Notes: generated from the sequence alone by a model not told the origin. Shown: positions 41,976 to 52,299, counted from the stretch's first letter. The stretch is DNA of 64,000 bases from Microvirga sp. TS319 (GCF_041276405.1 NZ_JBGGGT010000002.1:1153001-1217000); one strand, 5' to 3'. Numbers and translations: made by a program.

Positions 41976-43163
41976 ATGACGAACCTGATCACCAGACGAA
42001 CCTTCGTCGGGGGCGTAGCTGGCGCCGCCGGCGTCGCCGCCTTCGGCGGGCCGAGCTTCGCGCAGCTGGCGCTGCCCAAGGAGCCGGTCGCGCTCAACGT
42101 CATCGACGTCGCCGGTAACCTGGCGCTGACCCAGAAGGCCATCGAGAACTACCGCAAGGCGAAGCCGAACCTGGTTTCGCGCATCACCTTCACCAAGGCT
42201 CCGGCTCCGGAGCTCGCGGGCAAGATCAAGGCGCAGCAGGATGCAGGCCGCGTCGATATCGATCTCGTGCTCACCGGCACCGACGCCTTGTCGGCCGGCA
42301 TCGACCAGAAGCTCTGGGTGGAACTGATTCCGCAGCACGCGAACGCGCTGCCGAAGCTCGACGACATCTATCTTCCGCCTGCCGCCAAGATGCAGACTCT
42401 GGCGAAGGGCCAGGGCGTCGTCGTCACCTATTATCCGTCGGGCCCCATTCTGGAGTACATGCCCGACCGCGTGAAGAAAGTTCCGACGACCGCCGAGGAA
42501 CTCCTGGCCTGGACCAAGGAGAACCCGAACCGGCTGATCTATGCCCGTCCGGCGAATTCCGGCCCTGGCCGCACCTTCCTCATGGGCCTGCCTTATCTGT
42601 TGGGAGACAGCAACCCGCAGGATCCCGCCAAGGGCTGGGACAAGACCTGGGCGTACCTCAAGGAGCTCGGCCAGAACATCGAATATTACCCCTCCGGAAC
42701 GGGCGCGGTCATGAAGGAGCTGGGCGAAGGCTCGCGGGACATGACGGTTTCGACCACCGGCTGGGACATCAATCCGCGCGTGCTCGGCGTCGTTCCGAAG
42801 GAGGCGAAGGTCGCCGCGCTGAAAGGCTTCCACTGGGTCGCGGACGCTCATTACATGTGCATCCCGAAGGGCCTCTCGAACGAGAAGACCGCCGTTCTTC
42901 TCGATCTGATGAACTTCCTCCTCACGAAGGAGCAGCAGGCCTACACCTACGATGAGGGCTATTTCTATCCCGGCCCCGCCGTAAAGGACGTTACCCTCGA
43001 CATGGCTCCCCCGGAAAGCCAGGCCGCGATCAAGGAATACGGACGTCCCGAATACGAGAAGTGGATCGCCGAAAACCCGATCGAACTGCCGCTCCAGCCG
43101 GAGCAGATGGTGGTCGCGTTCCGCATGTGGGACGAGCAGGTCGGCGGAGCGAAGCGTAAGTAA
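41976..43163 (+). CDS. ABC transporter periplasmic binding protein (PotD-like) of the uronate locus
   Basis: A 395-residue extracellular solute-binding protein. The ATG giving MTNLITRRTFVGG is chosen because GGGAGGA precedes it; the twin arginines make a Tat-type signal ending near SFAQ. The mature fold has the cluster-D/PotD pattern (TGTDALSAGIDQKLWVEL, YYPSGTGAVMKELGEGSRDM). It is followed by ATPase and two permease genes. Substrate is inferred to be a hexuronate or oligouronate from the flanking catabolic genes, not from binding-site residues. Confidence 0.88.
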   Translation: MTNLITRRTFVGGVAGAAGVAAFGGPSFAQLALPKEPVALNVIDVAGNLALTQKAIENYRKAKPNLVSRITFTKAPAPELAGKIKAQQDAGRVDIDLVLTGTDALSAGIDQKLWVELIPQHANALPKLDDIYLPPAAKMQTLAKGQGVVVTYYPSGPILEYMPDRVKKVPTTAEELLAWTKENPNRLIYARPANSGPGRTFLMGLPYLLGDSNPQDPAKGWDKTWAYLKELGQNIEYYPSGTGAVMKELGEGSRDMTVSTTGWDINPRVLGVVPKEAKVAALKGFHWVADAHYMCIPKGLSNEKTAVLLDLMNFLLTKEQQAYTYDEGYFYPGPAVKDVTLDMAPPESQAAIKEYGRPEYEKWIAENPIELPLQPEQMVVAFRMWDEQVGGAKRK

Positions 43164-43178
43164 ATCTGAGGACCCGCG

Positions 43179-44264
43179 ATGACGATAGCTCTTTCACAGT
43201 TCAACGAAGTCCGGCTCGACCGGGTCAGTCGCGAGTTCGGAGCGCTCAACGCTCTTCGCGATGTCTCCCTGACGATTCAGCGGCGCGAGTTCATCGCTCT
43301 GCTCGGACCGTCCGGTTGCGGCAAGTCCACGACGTTGAACTGCATCGCGGGTCTTCTTCCTGTGACCGGCGGCGCAATCTGGCTCGACAAGAATCGGATC
43401 GATACGATGCGGCCGGAGGAGCGCGGGTTCGGAATGGTCTTCCAGAACTATGCGCTCTTCCCCCATCTCAACGTCCGCCAGAACATCGGCTTCGGCCTCA
43501 AGATGCGCGGAACGCCGAAGGCGGAGATCGACCGCAAGGTCAACGAGGCGCTCAGCCTCGTCCGTCTCCAGGGGCAGGAGAACAAGCTGCCGGGCCAGCT
43601 CTCCGGCGGCCAGCAGCAGCGCGTCGCCATCGCCCGCGCCATCGTCATCGAGCCGCCGCTCGTCCTCATGGACGAACCGCTGTCGAATCTCGATGCCAAG
43701 CTGCGTCTCGAGATGCGGGCTGAGATCCGGCGCATCCACAACGAGCTTGGTGCGACGACCATCTACGTCACCCATGATCAGGACGAGGCGTTGTCGCTCG
43801 CGGACCGGATCGTGGTCCTGCGTGACGGCGTCGTCCGCCAGGTCGGAACGCCAAAAGAGCTCTACGATTCGCCCGCCCATCTCGACGTTGCGGATTTCAT
43901 GGGATTTCGCAACAAGCTCAAGGGCAAGGTCGTCTCGGTCGAGAACGGCAGGGCGCTCCTCGATGTGGAGGGGGCGCGGATCAGCGGCGTCGCCCGGGAA
44001 AATCTGTCCGTGGGCTCTACGGCCTATGCGGCGATCCGCCCGGATGACCTTGTCCTCGGCGAGGCAGGCGGCAATGCGCTGAAAGTTAAGGTCGATACGA
44101 TCGAGTATCGCGGACGCGAATTCGTGGGAACGGCGCATTCGGAGGGTGGCCTCGACTTCGTCTTCCGCTCGGCTCAACCTGTCGAGCTGGGATCGACCGT
44201 TCACCTGCAGGCCGACGATCAGCGCATTCTCGTCTTCGCCGAGCCGATCAAGGGGAAACAATGA
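43179..44264 (+). CDS. ABC transporter ATP-binding protein (PotA-like)
   Basis: A 361-residue ATPase that powers the transporter. Walker A is GPSGCGKST (residues 44-52), Q-loop in [11 protein letters not shown], signature [14 protein letters not shown], Walker [13 protein letters not shown] and H-loop [12 protein letters not shown]-terminal TOBE domain (about residues 240-350) is as in PotA/MalK-type proteins. It overlaps the first permease by 4 bases. Confidence 0.95.
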   Translation: MTIALSQFNEVRLDRVSREFGALNALRDVSLTIQRREFIALLGPSGCGKSTTLNCIAGLLPVTGGAIWLDKNRIDTMRPEERGFGMVFQNYALFPHLNVRQNIGFGLKMRGTPKAEIDRKVNEALSLVRLQGQENKLPGQLSGGQQQRVAIARAIVIEPPLVLMDEPLSNLDAKLRLEMRAEIRRIHNELGATTIYVTHDQDEALSLADRIVVLRDGVVRQVGTPKELYDSPAHLDVADFMGFRNKLKGKVVSVENGRALLDVEGARISGVARENLSVGSTAYAAIRPDDLVLGEAGGNALKVKVDTIEYRGREFVGTAHSEGGLDFVFRSAQPVELGSTVHLQADDQRILVFAEPIKGKQ

Positions 44265-45172
44265 TGGAGGCTCTTGCTCCCACAACCCACGCCGAACAGG
44301 GCCCCAGTCTGCGGCAGCGACTGGCGGCCAAAGGGTTCGACGCCGTCACGCTGCTGGTCGTTCCTGCCGCCATCTTCAGCCTGCTGCTCTTCGTCTATCC
44401 GTTCGCCTTTGGGTTCATTCTCTCCTTCGAGCCGAAGAACGGCGGCTGGCTGGCCAATTACCAGCGCTTCTTTTCCGATTCCTACCTGTATGACACGATC
44501 GCCAACACGCTCGGGCTGTCCATTCCCGTCACGCTGGTAAACCTCCTGTTGGCCGTGCCGATTTCGTTCCGCGTACGGCTCATGCGGCGCCAGCGCCTTC
44601 TGACCACGATCCTCGTTCTGCCGATCACCCTCGGTACGGTGCTGGTCGCCGAAGGGCTCCTGAATTATCTCGGCCCTCAGGGCTGGTTCAACCGCACCCT
44701 CGTGACGTTCGGGATCATCGACCATCCCCTGAGGCTCGTCCACAATTACTGGGGCGTTTTCGCCTCTCTCGTGATCACGGGATTTCCGTTCACGTTCCTG
44801 CTGACCCTGTCCTACGTGACCGGCATCGATCCGGCCCTGGAACAGGCGGCGGCGACCCTCGGCGCGAGCGCGTGGCAGCGCTTCCTTCATGTCTATCTGC
44901 CGCTCCTGATGCCGGGATTCGCCATCACGTTCTGCCTGTCCTTCGTGCAGGCCTTCTCGGTCTTCCCTTCAGCGGTCCTGCTCGGCGAGCCCGCAGGCTC
45001 GACCCGTGTCATCTCGATTGCCGCCTATCAGGCCGCTTTCGAGGAATACGATTACTCCATGGCCTCCGCGGTCGCGATGATCATGGGCTTCGTTCAGCTC
45101 GGCATCGTCGTGTTGGTGCTCGCGTCTCGCGGGCTGTTCTACCGTGGGCCGGCCTCCGGCGCGAAAGGATAA
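44261..45172 (+). CDS. ABC transporter permease 1 (PotB-like)
   Basis: A 303-residue inner-membrane protein with about six membrane segments and the coupling motif EQAAATLGASAWQRFLHVYLPLL (EAAxxLGA-x-P) near residue 195. ATGA overlap with the ATPase shows translational coupling. The family pairs with PotC-like permease 2, which follows. Confidence 0.92.
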   Translation: MMEALAPTTHAEQGPSLRQRLAAKGFDAVTLLVVPAAIFSLLLFVYPFAFGFILSFEPKNGGWLANYQRFFSDSYLYDTIANTLGLSIPVTLVNLLLAVPISFRVRLMRRQRLLTTILVLPITLGTVLVAEGLLNYLGPQGWFNRTLVTFGIIDHPLRLVHNYWGVFASLVITGFPFTFLLTLSYVTGIDPALEQAAATLGASAWQRFLHVYLPLLMPGFAITFCLSFVQAFSVFPSAVLLGEPAGSTRVISIAAYQAAFEEYDYSMASAVAMIMGFVQLGIVVLVLASRGLFYRGPASGAKG

Positions 45173-45176
45173 GGCA

Positions 45177-46019
45177 ATGATCCGCGACACGACGCTTGGC
45201 GCGAAGCTGTGGGCCGTGGCCGTCTGGAGCCTGGTCGGTTTCTTCATCATCAACCTTCTGGCCATGATCGCCACGGTGGTGACGAGCTCCTTCGCAACCC
45301 GCTGGCTGGGCACCTGGCTTCCGCTCGGTTGGACGACGCGCTGGTATTCATCGGCCTGGAACGAGTTCCAGCTTTGGGACGTGCTGATCGTCACGTTCCA
45401 GGTCGTCGGACTGGTCGTCCTGATCTCGGGCGTGCTGGGCGTGACGGCGGCCTATGCTCTGGCGCGCCGCGATTTTGCCGGCAAGCGCCTTCTGGTGCTG
45501 CTCTTCCTGCTGCCGCTTCTGATCCCGCCGATCACCTTCGGCATTCCTTTGGCGACCGTTCTCTATCGGACGGGACTCGCGGGCACGTTCTGGGGCGTTG
45601 TCGTGGCCAATCTCGTGCCGACGGTTCCGTTCGTGATCCTCGTCATGATTCCCTTCATCGAGCAGATCGACCCGAAGATCGAGGCGGCGGCGCGCGTGTT
45701 CGGGGCGAATACCTTCAAGCTCTTCATCCACGTGCTTCTGCCGCTTCTGCTTCCGGGCATTCTCGCGGCACTGCTGCTGGTCCTGGTGCGAACCATCGCG
45801 ATGTTCGAGCTGACCTTCCTGGTGGCGGGCCCGACGAGCCAGACACTGGTCGTGGCGCTCTACTATGCGGTCTTCGCTGCGGGCGTTCGTGCGGTGCAGT
45901 CCATCGATGCCATGGCGGTGGTTTACATGGCCACCACCCTGGTGTGGCTCATCATCGCGCTGCGCTTCGTCAATCCCACGCAGATCGTCACCCGGGCGAA
46001 GCAGCAGCCTGCCCATTGA
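45177..46019 (+). CDS. ABC transporter permease 2 (PotC-like)
   Basis: A 280-residue inner-membrane protein from the ATG giving MIRDTTLGAKLW, four bases after the first permease. About six membrane segments and the ATPase-coupling motif IEAAARVFGANTFKLFIHVLLPLL near residue 165. With 43179 and 44261 it completes a binding-protein-dependent importer. Confidence 0.92.
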   Translation: MIRDTTLGAKLWAVAVWSLVGFFIINLLAMIATVVTSSFATRWLGTWLPLGWTTRWYSSAWNEFQLWDVLIVTFQVVGLVVLISGVLGVTAAYALARRDFAGKRLLVLLFLLPLLIPPITFGIPLATVLYRTGLAGTFWGVVVANLVPTVPFVILVMIPFIEQIDPKIEAAARVFGANTFKLFIHVLLPLLLPGILAALLLVLVRTIAMFELTFLVAGPTSQTLVVALYYAVFAAGVRAVQSIDAMAVVYMATTLVWLIIALRFVNPTQIVTRAKQQPAH

Positions 46020-46026
46020 GGATGCC

Positions 46027-47514
46027 ATGTCCAAACGCCTGGGCGAAGCGACGCTCGCCGATCTTCCAGATGCCGTTGTCCGTCCACGTTACGACCGCCG
46101 CGCCGTCACGACGGGGATCGTGCATCTCGGCGTCGGCGCGTTCCATCGCGCTCATCAGGCCGTCTATGTGGACGACGTCCTGGCCCAGGATCCGCACTGG
46201 GGGATCGTGGCGGCGAGCCTGCGCAGTCCCGACACCTACGATGCCCTGGAGCCGCAGAACGGGCTCTACACTCTCTCCATTCGTTCGGGTGAGGGGGAAG
46301 CACTCCGGGTCATCGGCTCGATCCAGCGCGTGATCGTCGCACCGCAGGCCGTGGACGATCTCCTGGGCGTCATGGCCGATCCGAGGACGCGGATCGTCTC
46401 CCTGACCGTGACCGAGAAGGGCTATTGCCATGATCCGGCAACGGGAACGCTGAACGAGACCCACCCGGATGTGGTGCACGATCTCCGGAACCCCCATCAA
46501 CCCCGGTCGGCTCCCGGCTTCATTCTCGAGGCTCTGCGCCGCAGAAGGATGGCGGGCATCGCGCCGTTCACGGTTCTGACCTGCGACAACCTTCCTTCCA
46601 ACGGCCGGACGGTGAAGCGCGTCCTGACGCGCTTTGCGGAGCTGTTCGATCCCGCATTCGGACGGTTCGTCGCGGACGAGGTATCCTGTCCGTCGACCAT
46701 GGTCGACCGGATCGTTCCCGCGACAACCGACGAGGATCGCCAGCGGATCAGTGAGACGCTGGGATTGTCGGACGCGTGGCCCGTGGTGACCGAGCCCTTC
46801 ACGCAATGGGTCGTCGAAGACCGGTTTCCTCAAGGCCGCCCGGCCTGGGAGAAATCGGGCGCCCAGTTCGTGGCCGATGTGGAGCCCTATGAACATATGA
46901 AGCTTCGGCTTCTCAACGGAAGCCATTCGACGCTTGCCTATCTCGGCTACCTCGCCGGTTACGAAACCGTTGCGGACACGATGGCGGACGGAGCCTTCGA
47001 GCGGCTGATCGCGGGCCTCATGAACGAAGAGGTCACGCCGACGCTCCATATGCCCGCCGATGCCGACATCACGGCTTATCGGCGTGCCCTGATCGAGAGA
47101 TTCAAGAATCCCGCGCTGCGGCACCGGACGTGGCAGATCGCCATGGATGGCTCCCAGAAGCTGCCGCAGCGGCTGCTCGGCACCGTTCGGGACCGGTTGC
47201 GCGAGAATGCGCCCATCGACCGGCTCGCACTCGGCGTTGCCGCCTGGATGCGCTATGTGACCGGCGTCGACGAGCGGGGCGGAGTGATCGACGTGCGCGA
47301 CCCCATGGCCGCCCGCCTGCGCGAAACGGCCGACCGGGCTGGAGGCTCTCCTGAGCGATTGGCCAGCGGCTTGTTGGCCATGCGGGAGATCTTCGGAGAC
47401 GATCTTCCCGGCGATCCGCGCTTTACCGGACCTGTCGGCGCTGCACTGGCACGGCTCTACGCTCAGGGCGCCAAGCGGACCGTCGCCGAGTGGGTCGAGG
47501 CTGTCAGGCCTTGA
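46027..47514 (+). CDS. uxuB: mannitol dehydrogenase-family protein, probable fructuronate reductase
   Basis: A 495-residue NAD-dependent long-chain dehydrogenase. The Rossmann start is TGIVHLGVGAFHRAHQAVYVD, and the catalytic segment is MKLRLLNGSHSTLAYLGYLAG with its lysine. Length matches UxuB and mannitol 2-dehydrogenase. Between uxaC and uxuA in the pathway one expects fructuronate to mannonate reduction, which this enzyme would supply. Mannitol dehydrogenase or tagaturonate reductase activity cannot be excluded from sequence. It overlaps the end of the convergent cyclase gene by 11 bases. Confidence 0.82.
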   Translation: MSKRLGEATLADLPDAVVRPRYDRRAVTTGIVHLGVGAFHRAHQAVYVDDVLAQDPHWGIVAASLRSPDTYDALEPQNGLYTLSIRSGEGEALRVIGSIQRVIVAPQAVDDLLGVMADPRTRIVSLTVTEKGYCHDPATGTLNETHPDVVHDLRNPHQPRSAPGFILEALRRRRMAGIAPFTVLTCDNLPSNGRTVKRVLTRFAELFDPAFGRFVADEVSCPSTMVDRIVPATTDEDRQRISETLGLSDAWPVVTEPFTQWVVEDRFPQGRPAWEKSGAQFVADVEPYEHMKLRLLNGSHSTLAYLGYLAGYETVADTMADGAFERLIAGLMNEEVTPTLHMPADADITAYRRALIERFKNPALRHRTWQIAMDGSQKLPQRLLGTVRDRLRENAPIDRLALGVAAWMRYVTGVDERGGVIDVRDPMAARLRETADRAGGSPERLASGLLAMREIFGDDLPGDPRFTGPVGAALARLYAQGAKRTVAEWVEAVRP

Positions 47515-48622
47515 GGCCCTCGATATTGTAGATCGGGACGGGGCGGCTTAAGCCCTTCAATGGAAAGTCACCGAGCGAAACCGCGTCGGCAAGACCCTCC
47601 ACCTCGCTCGCAATGCGCTGCGTCACCAGGATCTGACCGTCGCGCGCTTCCGAGCAGAGGCGGGCCGCGACATTCGTCACGGTGCCGATCGCCGCGTAAT
47701 CGAACCGGCCCTCGAAGCCGATCCGACCGAGCGTCGCATAGCCCTGGGCGATGCCGATCCCGAAGCCGATGGAATAGCCGCGGAGCCGCCAGTCATGGGC
47801 CAGCGCCTGGGTGCTCTCGCGCATGGCAACGGCGAGCCGTACGGCCCGGTCGGCAGGGTCGGGGCAGGGGACGGGATCGTTGAAGAAGATCATCATGCCG
47901 TCCCCGGTGAAGCGCTCGAGCGTTCCCTCGGCTTCATGGATCAAGGGCCCCAAGGTGGAGTGATACGCTTTCAGCAGCGCCATCACCTCCTCGGGCGCGG
48001 CGAGCTCGGCAAAACTCGTGAAACCGCGTAGATCGCAGAAGAGGACGACGATCTCCCGACGATGATGCTCGAGAATTTCCGCATTGCCTCCCTTCGAGGC
48101 AATCATGTCTGCGAGCTGGGGCGCCAGAAAGCGCCGGAGGTCGCGCAGCCGATCGAGCTCCTGTACCTGCCGCTCGACCCGCCCTTCCAGGTTGCGGTTC
48201 AGCACAGCCAGCTCGGCCGCCTGCGCCTGGACGGTGTCGTAAAGCGTCTTGATCCGCAGGAGAGAGCGGACCCGGGCGACGAGAGTGGCAGGCTCGAACG
48301 GCTTGGTAAGATAATCGTCGCCGCCGGCATCGAGACCCGCGACGACATCCTTGATGCTCGACTTGGCCGTCAGGAGAATGATGGGAATTGCGCGAAAGGC
48401 CTCGTCGCTCTTGAGGCGTCTGGTGACTTCGATGCCATCCATTCCGGGCATCATGATGTCGAGCAGGATCAGGTCGGGGCAAAGCTTCTCAACCTGCTCG
48501 AGAGCAGCATGGCCACTGGTCGCTGTCGCGATGTCATAGCCTTGCGCCTCCAGGCGCACCCGGACGATCTCGATATTCTCCTCGATGTCATCGACCACCA
48601 GGATGAGGGGATGCTCGCGCAT
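47504..48622 (-). CDS. response regulator with class III nucleotide cyclase domain
   Basis: A 372-residue protein. The receiver (residues 6-120) has acidic Asp11/12, phospho-acceptor Asp55 (LLDIMMPGMDG) and Lys107 (LTKPF). A coiled-coil (about 125-165) leads to a cyclase domain with metal-binding Asp197 (FCDLRGFTSF) and Asp241 (TGDGMM). The lysine that usually reads adenine in the K-x-x-G-D motif is Arg here (LERFTGD), so activity and base choice need proof. It lies last in the operon with a histidine kinase; phosphorylation probably sets cAMP (or cGMP) output. Confidence 0.9.
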   Translation of the reverse strand: MREHPLILVVDDIEENIEIVRVRLEAQGYDIATATSGHAALEQVEKLCPDLILLDIMMPGMDGIEVTRRLKSDEAFRAIPIILLTAKSSIKDVVAGLDAGGDDYLTKPFEPATLVARVRSLLRIKTLYDTVQAQAAELAVLNRNLEGRVERQVQELDRLRDLRRFLAPQLADMIASKGGNAEILEHHRREIVVLFCDLRGFTSFAELAAPEEVMALLKAYHSTLGPLIHEAEGTLERFTGDGMMIFFNDPVPCPDPADRAVRLAVAMRESTQALAHDWRLRGYSIGFGIGIAQGYATLGRIGFEGRFDYAAIGTVTNVAARLCSEARDGQILVTQRIASEVEGLADAVSLGDFPLKGLSRPVPIYNIEGLKA

Positions 48623-48628
48623 GACGGA

Positions 48629-48994
48629 TCATTCCAGGAGTTCGCGAATCTTCGCGAGAATCTGACGGGGGCTGAAGGGTTTGGCGATGTAGCCGTCGCA
48701 CCCGGCGGCCCAGGCCTTTTCCTCGTCTCCCGAGAGGGCATAGGAGGTAACTGCGATGATCGGGGGCGGCTCGATCGTACCGTTCGCCTTGATGTGCCGG
48801 ATGGCTTCATATCCGTCGAGAAGGGGAAGCTGAATATCCATCAGGATCAGGTCGGGCCGGAACTCTGCCGCAGCCGTCACGGCCGCCAGTCCATCATGCG
48901 CCTCGCAGATGTCGAATCCGGCATTGGTCAGAAGATCGCGCAGGATGCGCCGGTTGTCCTCCGTATCTTCAACGATCAGGATCCGCTTGCCCAT
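48629..48994 (-). CDS. stand-alone receiver protein (CheY-like)
   Basis: A 121-residue receiver domain with phospho-acceptor Asp53 (LMDIQLPLLDG), the acidic pair in VEDTEDNRRIL and the lysine in YIAKPF. The ATG overlaps the kinase stop (TGATG); a GTG three bases upstream is an alternative. No output domain, so it probably relays phosphate from the kinase or works by protein contact. It lies 6 bases before the receiver-cyclase gene. Confidence 0.9.
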   Translation of the reverse strand: MGKRILIVEDTEDNRRILRDLLTNAGFDICEAHDGLAAVTAAAEFRPDLILMDIQLPLLDGYEAIRHIKANGTIEPPPIIAVTSYALSGDEEKAWAAGCDGYIAKPFSPRQILAKIRELLE

Positions 48995-51900
48995 CACGCG
49001 GCCTCCGTGGCGCGGGTGTCCAGAGGGAGGTCGATGGTGAAGGTCGACCCTTGCCCCACAACCGACCGGACATGAATCGTGCCGCCATGCATCTGTACGA
49101 TGCGTTTCGAAATGGCGAGCCCGAGGCCTGTTCCCGTACCGCCGTGCACGGCATTCGAGCCCTGCTGGAAAGCCTCGAAGATGAGTTTCTGATCCTTTGG
49201 AGAAATGCCGATGCCTGTGTCCTGAACGACGATTCTCAGCCGCCCGCTCTCCACCTCGGCCGCGACGGAGACAGAGCCCTGATTCGTGAACTTGATGGCA
49301 TTGCCGACGAGGTTGACGAGCACCTGGGTCAGCCTGCGCTCATCGCCGCTGCCATAGGGGAGATCCTCGGGCATGGAAACGTGGAGCGAGAGGCCCTTGG
49401 CTTTCGCGAGCGGCTCCGCCGTCGTCACGGCGGCATGGACCAGATCCGAAACGGAATAGGGCTCGGTTGCAATCATGAGTTCGCCTGCCTCGATCTTCGA
49501 CAGATCGAGGATGTCGTTGATGAGAGCGAGCAGGTGACGACCGTTCACCTGCACGCGGGTGAGAACCCCGTGGGCCTTCTCCGGCAGATCGCCATAGAGA
49601 CCATCGATCAGGAGCTCGGTATAGCCGAGGACCGCATTGAGCGGAGTGCGAAGCTCGTGGCTCACATTGGCCAGGAACCGGGATTTGGCCTGGCTTGCTT
49701 CCTCTGCCTGTTCCTTCGCCTGCCGCAAAACATCCTCGAACAGCTTCAGGTCCGTGATATCGAAATAGGTGAGCATGCGCCCGCCGTCGGGCAGGGAGAT
49801 GATGCGGTACTGAAGCACTTGGCCGCTCTTCAGCCGCATCTCGGTCATGGCCGTCACGCCGTTCCTGATCTCCTCGACGCGCCGTGTCTTGTACGCGGCC
49901 CACTCCTCCTCCGAGACGTCATAGCTGCCGAGTTCACGGCTCTCTTCCATATCCTCCTCGAGAGAGCGGGGTCGCTCGTAGAACCCTTCGGGCATCTGCC
50001 AGATTTCGCGGTAGGCGCGGTTGGCCAGGCGGATATGAAAATCCGGATCGAGGAATAGAATGCCGTACTGAATGATTTCGAGAACGGCGTTGAGATCGCG
50101 CAGCGCCGCTTCGGTTTCTTTCTTCGCCTGCTTGAGCTGCGCTTCTCTTTGCTTCAACTCGGTGATGTCGTTGAAAGCGAAGAGAAGGGCCGGCGAGGAT
50201 TCGTAATCGGCGAAGGTGGCATTTACCAAGGCCCAGAACTGAGTTCCGTCGTGACGATGCAGAAGAACTTCGATGTCCTGGACCCGACCTTCCTGTGACA
50301 GGATATTCAGGATGCGATCCCGGTCGACGGGGTTCGCGTAATAGTTCGGTGCCGATGTTCCCCGCAATTCCTCTTGCGTGAGACGGATCGCTTCGGCCGT
50401 GCGGGCATTCGCATAGAGGATGCGCCCATCCGACATCCGCGTCACCACAAGGGGGAATGGTGCCAGTTCCAGAAGGCGCCGCTGCCGCTGCTCGGCGAGG
50501 GCGACGGCGTCGAGGGCCCGCTTCTGGTCGGTAATGTCCACATAGGTGAGCATGCGCCCGCCATCGGGCAGGGCGACGCAGTGGTAGCGAAGCACATGAT
50601 TGTTCGGCGACTGAATTTCGATCGGCGTCTCGTCGCAATGCCGGATGTCTTCCATGCTGCGTTCAACGAAGGCATTCCCATATTCCGGTTCGATGCCCAT
50701 GGCCTTGCCGTGATGCGCGATCACGTCACGGATCGGAGTGCCCTTGACAAGCTGCGTTTCCGATACGGCCCACATGGCCTTGTAGGCACGGTTGGCGAGG
50801 CGGATCCTCAGGTCGGGGCTCAAGAAAAGAATGCCGTAGTCGATGGTGTCGAGAAGGGCGTTGAGCTCACGATGGCGGGCGAGTTCCCGCTCGGCACGCT
50901 CGCGCTCGCTCAGCTCGCGCGCGAGCTCTTCGTTCAGCTTGGTCAGGCTCTCGCTGCGCTCGCTGAGCGCCGACTCGCGCGCGTCGATCTGACGGGCCAT
51001 CGTCGTGAAAGCCTCGGCCAGCTCGCCGATCTCGTCATCGCGTTTCATGTTGAGGTGAGTTTTGAACTCGCCCTTGGCCACGGAACTCGTGGCGCGCACC
51101 AGAAGGCGCAAGGGCACCGCAATCTGGCTTCTGAGGGTCGAGCTCAGGATGGCTATTTCGAGAAGCAGCGCCAATGCGCCCATGAGAAGGATGAGGCGCG
51201 CGGTCTTCCACGCACTCTGGGCCGCAAGATCCAGCGGATAGACCGTGGCAAGGGTCCAGGCCGGACCGCTGAGTTTCGTGACGGCGATCACCTGGTTGTT
51301 GCCCTGGTCGCGAATGACCGTCTGCTGAGGTGAGCGCCCGAGCGTCAGACGGTAGATCTCCTCCAGGCGTGGATCGCCCGTCTCCGAGATGGGCAGCGAA
51401 CCGCTGCGCGCCTGAATGGCGTCCATGAAGCGTGGATGCGCGATAATCCGTCCTTCATCGGAAAAGAGGATGTTATAGGTTCCATCCACATCCGTGCTCA
51501 TGGCACGCCCGATCAGGTCGTGAACGAGAATGTCCTGCCCGATTTGGATGGCGGGGCGATTGTCCAGGAGCGCGGGGCGCGTCACCGATACGAGCCAGTC
51601 GTTGATCCCATAATCGAAGTAGAGTTCCGACCAGCGCTCTTTGGTCGAACTGCCTGGCGACCCGGTATTGGCGACGAGAACGCCGTCCTTCTTGTCCAAG
51701 AGCAGATTCAGCTTGCCGGAAATCTCCCAATCCTCGGCGCGGAGAGCCCAGGGCTGGTCCGGCCAGTACATGAGGACTGCCCCTTCGGGAGTCATCACGT
51801 AGAGATTGGCGAACTGACTCTTCCAGGCAGGTCCGAACTGCGTGATCAGGTCGAAAGCGACCACAAGCCGCCGCTTGAGATCTCGCTCGATCATTACATT

Positions 51901-52299
51901 CTTGCCGATGAAACCCGTAACGCCATAGGTCTTGAAGACATTCTCCGTCAGTCGCGTTGTTCCGTCGGGGAGCTGCTCGAAAAGGGCGGCAAAGCGCAGC
52001 TCGGCCCCTTGGAGATCCATCTGGCTGATTTCGCGCAGGTAGCTATCTGAGAACGTGCGGACATTGCTGCTGGCGAGATCGAAAATTGCGCTTTCCCTGA
52101 CCCGTCTCTGTTCGACGTAGCGTTCCAGATTCTCCGTCGCCTGTTGCTCGAAACCGGTCTTCACGTGCCAGTAGCTCATGATGGTAGCGGCCGCGACGAC
52201 AAGGCTGATGCGGATTGCGATCTTGCGAAGCGTCTGCAATGTGAGCGAACGCTTCGGACTGGTGACCTTGGGGCGCTGCGCTTGTGCCGGACTTGTCAT
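48994..52299 (-). CDS. Cache/HAMP/multi-PAS sensor histidine kinase
   Basis: An 1,101-residue membrane kinase. Membrane segments near residues 25-43 and 363-388 enclose a periplasmic Cache-type domain (NVRTFSDSYLREISQMD onwards). A HAMP follows (LRLLVRATSSVAKGEFKTHLN), then a coiled-coil and three PAS domains (first and third share YGILFLSPD/YGILFLDPD and the ending DGGRMLTY). The kinase core has His881 (FLANVSHELRTPLNAVLGY), N-box GNAIKFTNQG and G-boxes DTGIGIS and GTGTGLGLAIS. There is no attached receiver; two receivers follow as separate genes. Start overlaps the binding-protein stop (ATGA). Confidence 0.93.
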   Translation of the reverse strand: MTSPAQAQRPKVTSPKRSLTLQTLRKIAIRISLVVAAATIMSYWHVKTGFEQQATENLERYVEQRRVRESAIFDLASSNVRTFSDSYLREISQMDLQGAELRFAALFEQLPDGTTRLTENVFKTYGVTGFIGKNVMIERDLKRRLVVAFDLITQFGPAWKSQFANLYVMTPEGAVLMYWPDQPWALRAEDWEISGKLNLLLDKKDGVLVANTGSPGSSTKERWSELYFDYGINDWLVSVTRPALLDNRPAIQIGQDILVHDLIGRAMSTDVDGTYNILFSDEGRIIAHPRFMDAIQARSGSLPISETGDPRLEEIYRLTLGRSPQQTVIRDQGNNQVIAVTKLSGPAWTLATVYPLDLAAQSAWKTARLILLMGALALLLEIAILSSTLRSQIAVPLRLLVRATSSVAKGEFKTHLNMKRDDEIGELAEAFTTMARQIDARESALSERSESLTKLNEELARELSERERAERELARHRELNALLDTIDYGILFLSPDLRIRLANRAYKAMWAVSETQLVKGTPIRDVIAHHGKAMGIEPEYGNAFVERSMEDIRHCDETPIEIQSPNNHVLRYHCVALPDGGRMLTYVDITDQKRALDAVALAEQRQRRLLELAPFPLVVTRMSDGRILYANARTAEAIRLTQEELRGTSAPNYYANPVDRDRILNILSQEGRVQDIEVLLHRHDGTQFWALVNATFADYESSPALLFAFNDITELKQREAQLKQAKKETEAALRDLNAVLEIIQYGILFLDPDFHIRLANRAYREIWQMPEGFYERPRSLEEDMEESRELGSYDVSEEEWAAYKTRRVEEIRNGVTAMTEMRLKSGQVLQYRIISLPDGGRMLTYFDITDLKLFEDVLRQAKEQAEEASQAKSRFLANVSHELRTPLNAVLGYTELLIDGLYGDLPEKAHGVLTRVQVNGRHLLALINDILDLSKIEAGELMIATEPYSVSDLVHAAVTTAEPLAKAKGLSLHVSMPEDLPYGSGDERRLTQVLVNLVGNAIKFTNQGSVSVAAEVESGRLRIVVQDTGIGISPKDQKLIFEAFQQGSNAVHGGTGTGLGLAISKRIVQMHGGTIHVRSVVGQGSTFTIDLPLDTRATEAA

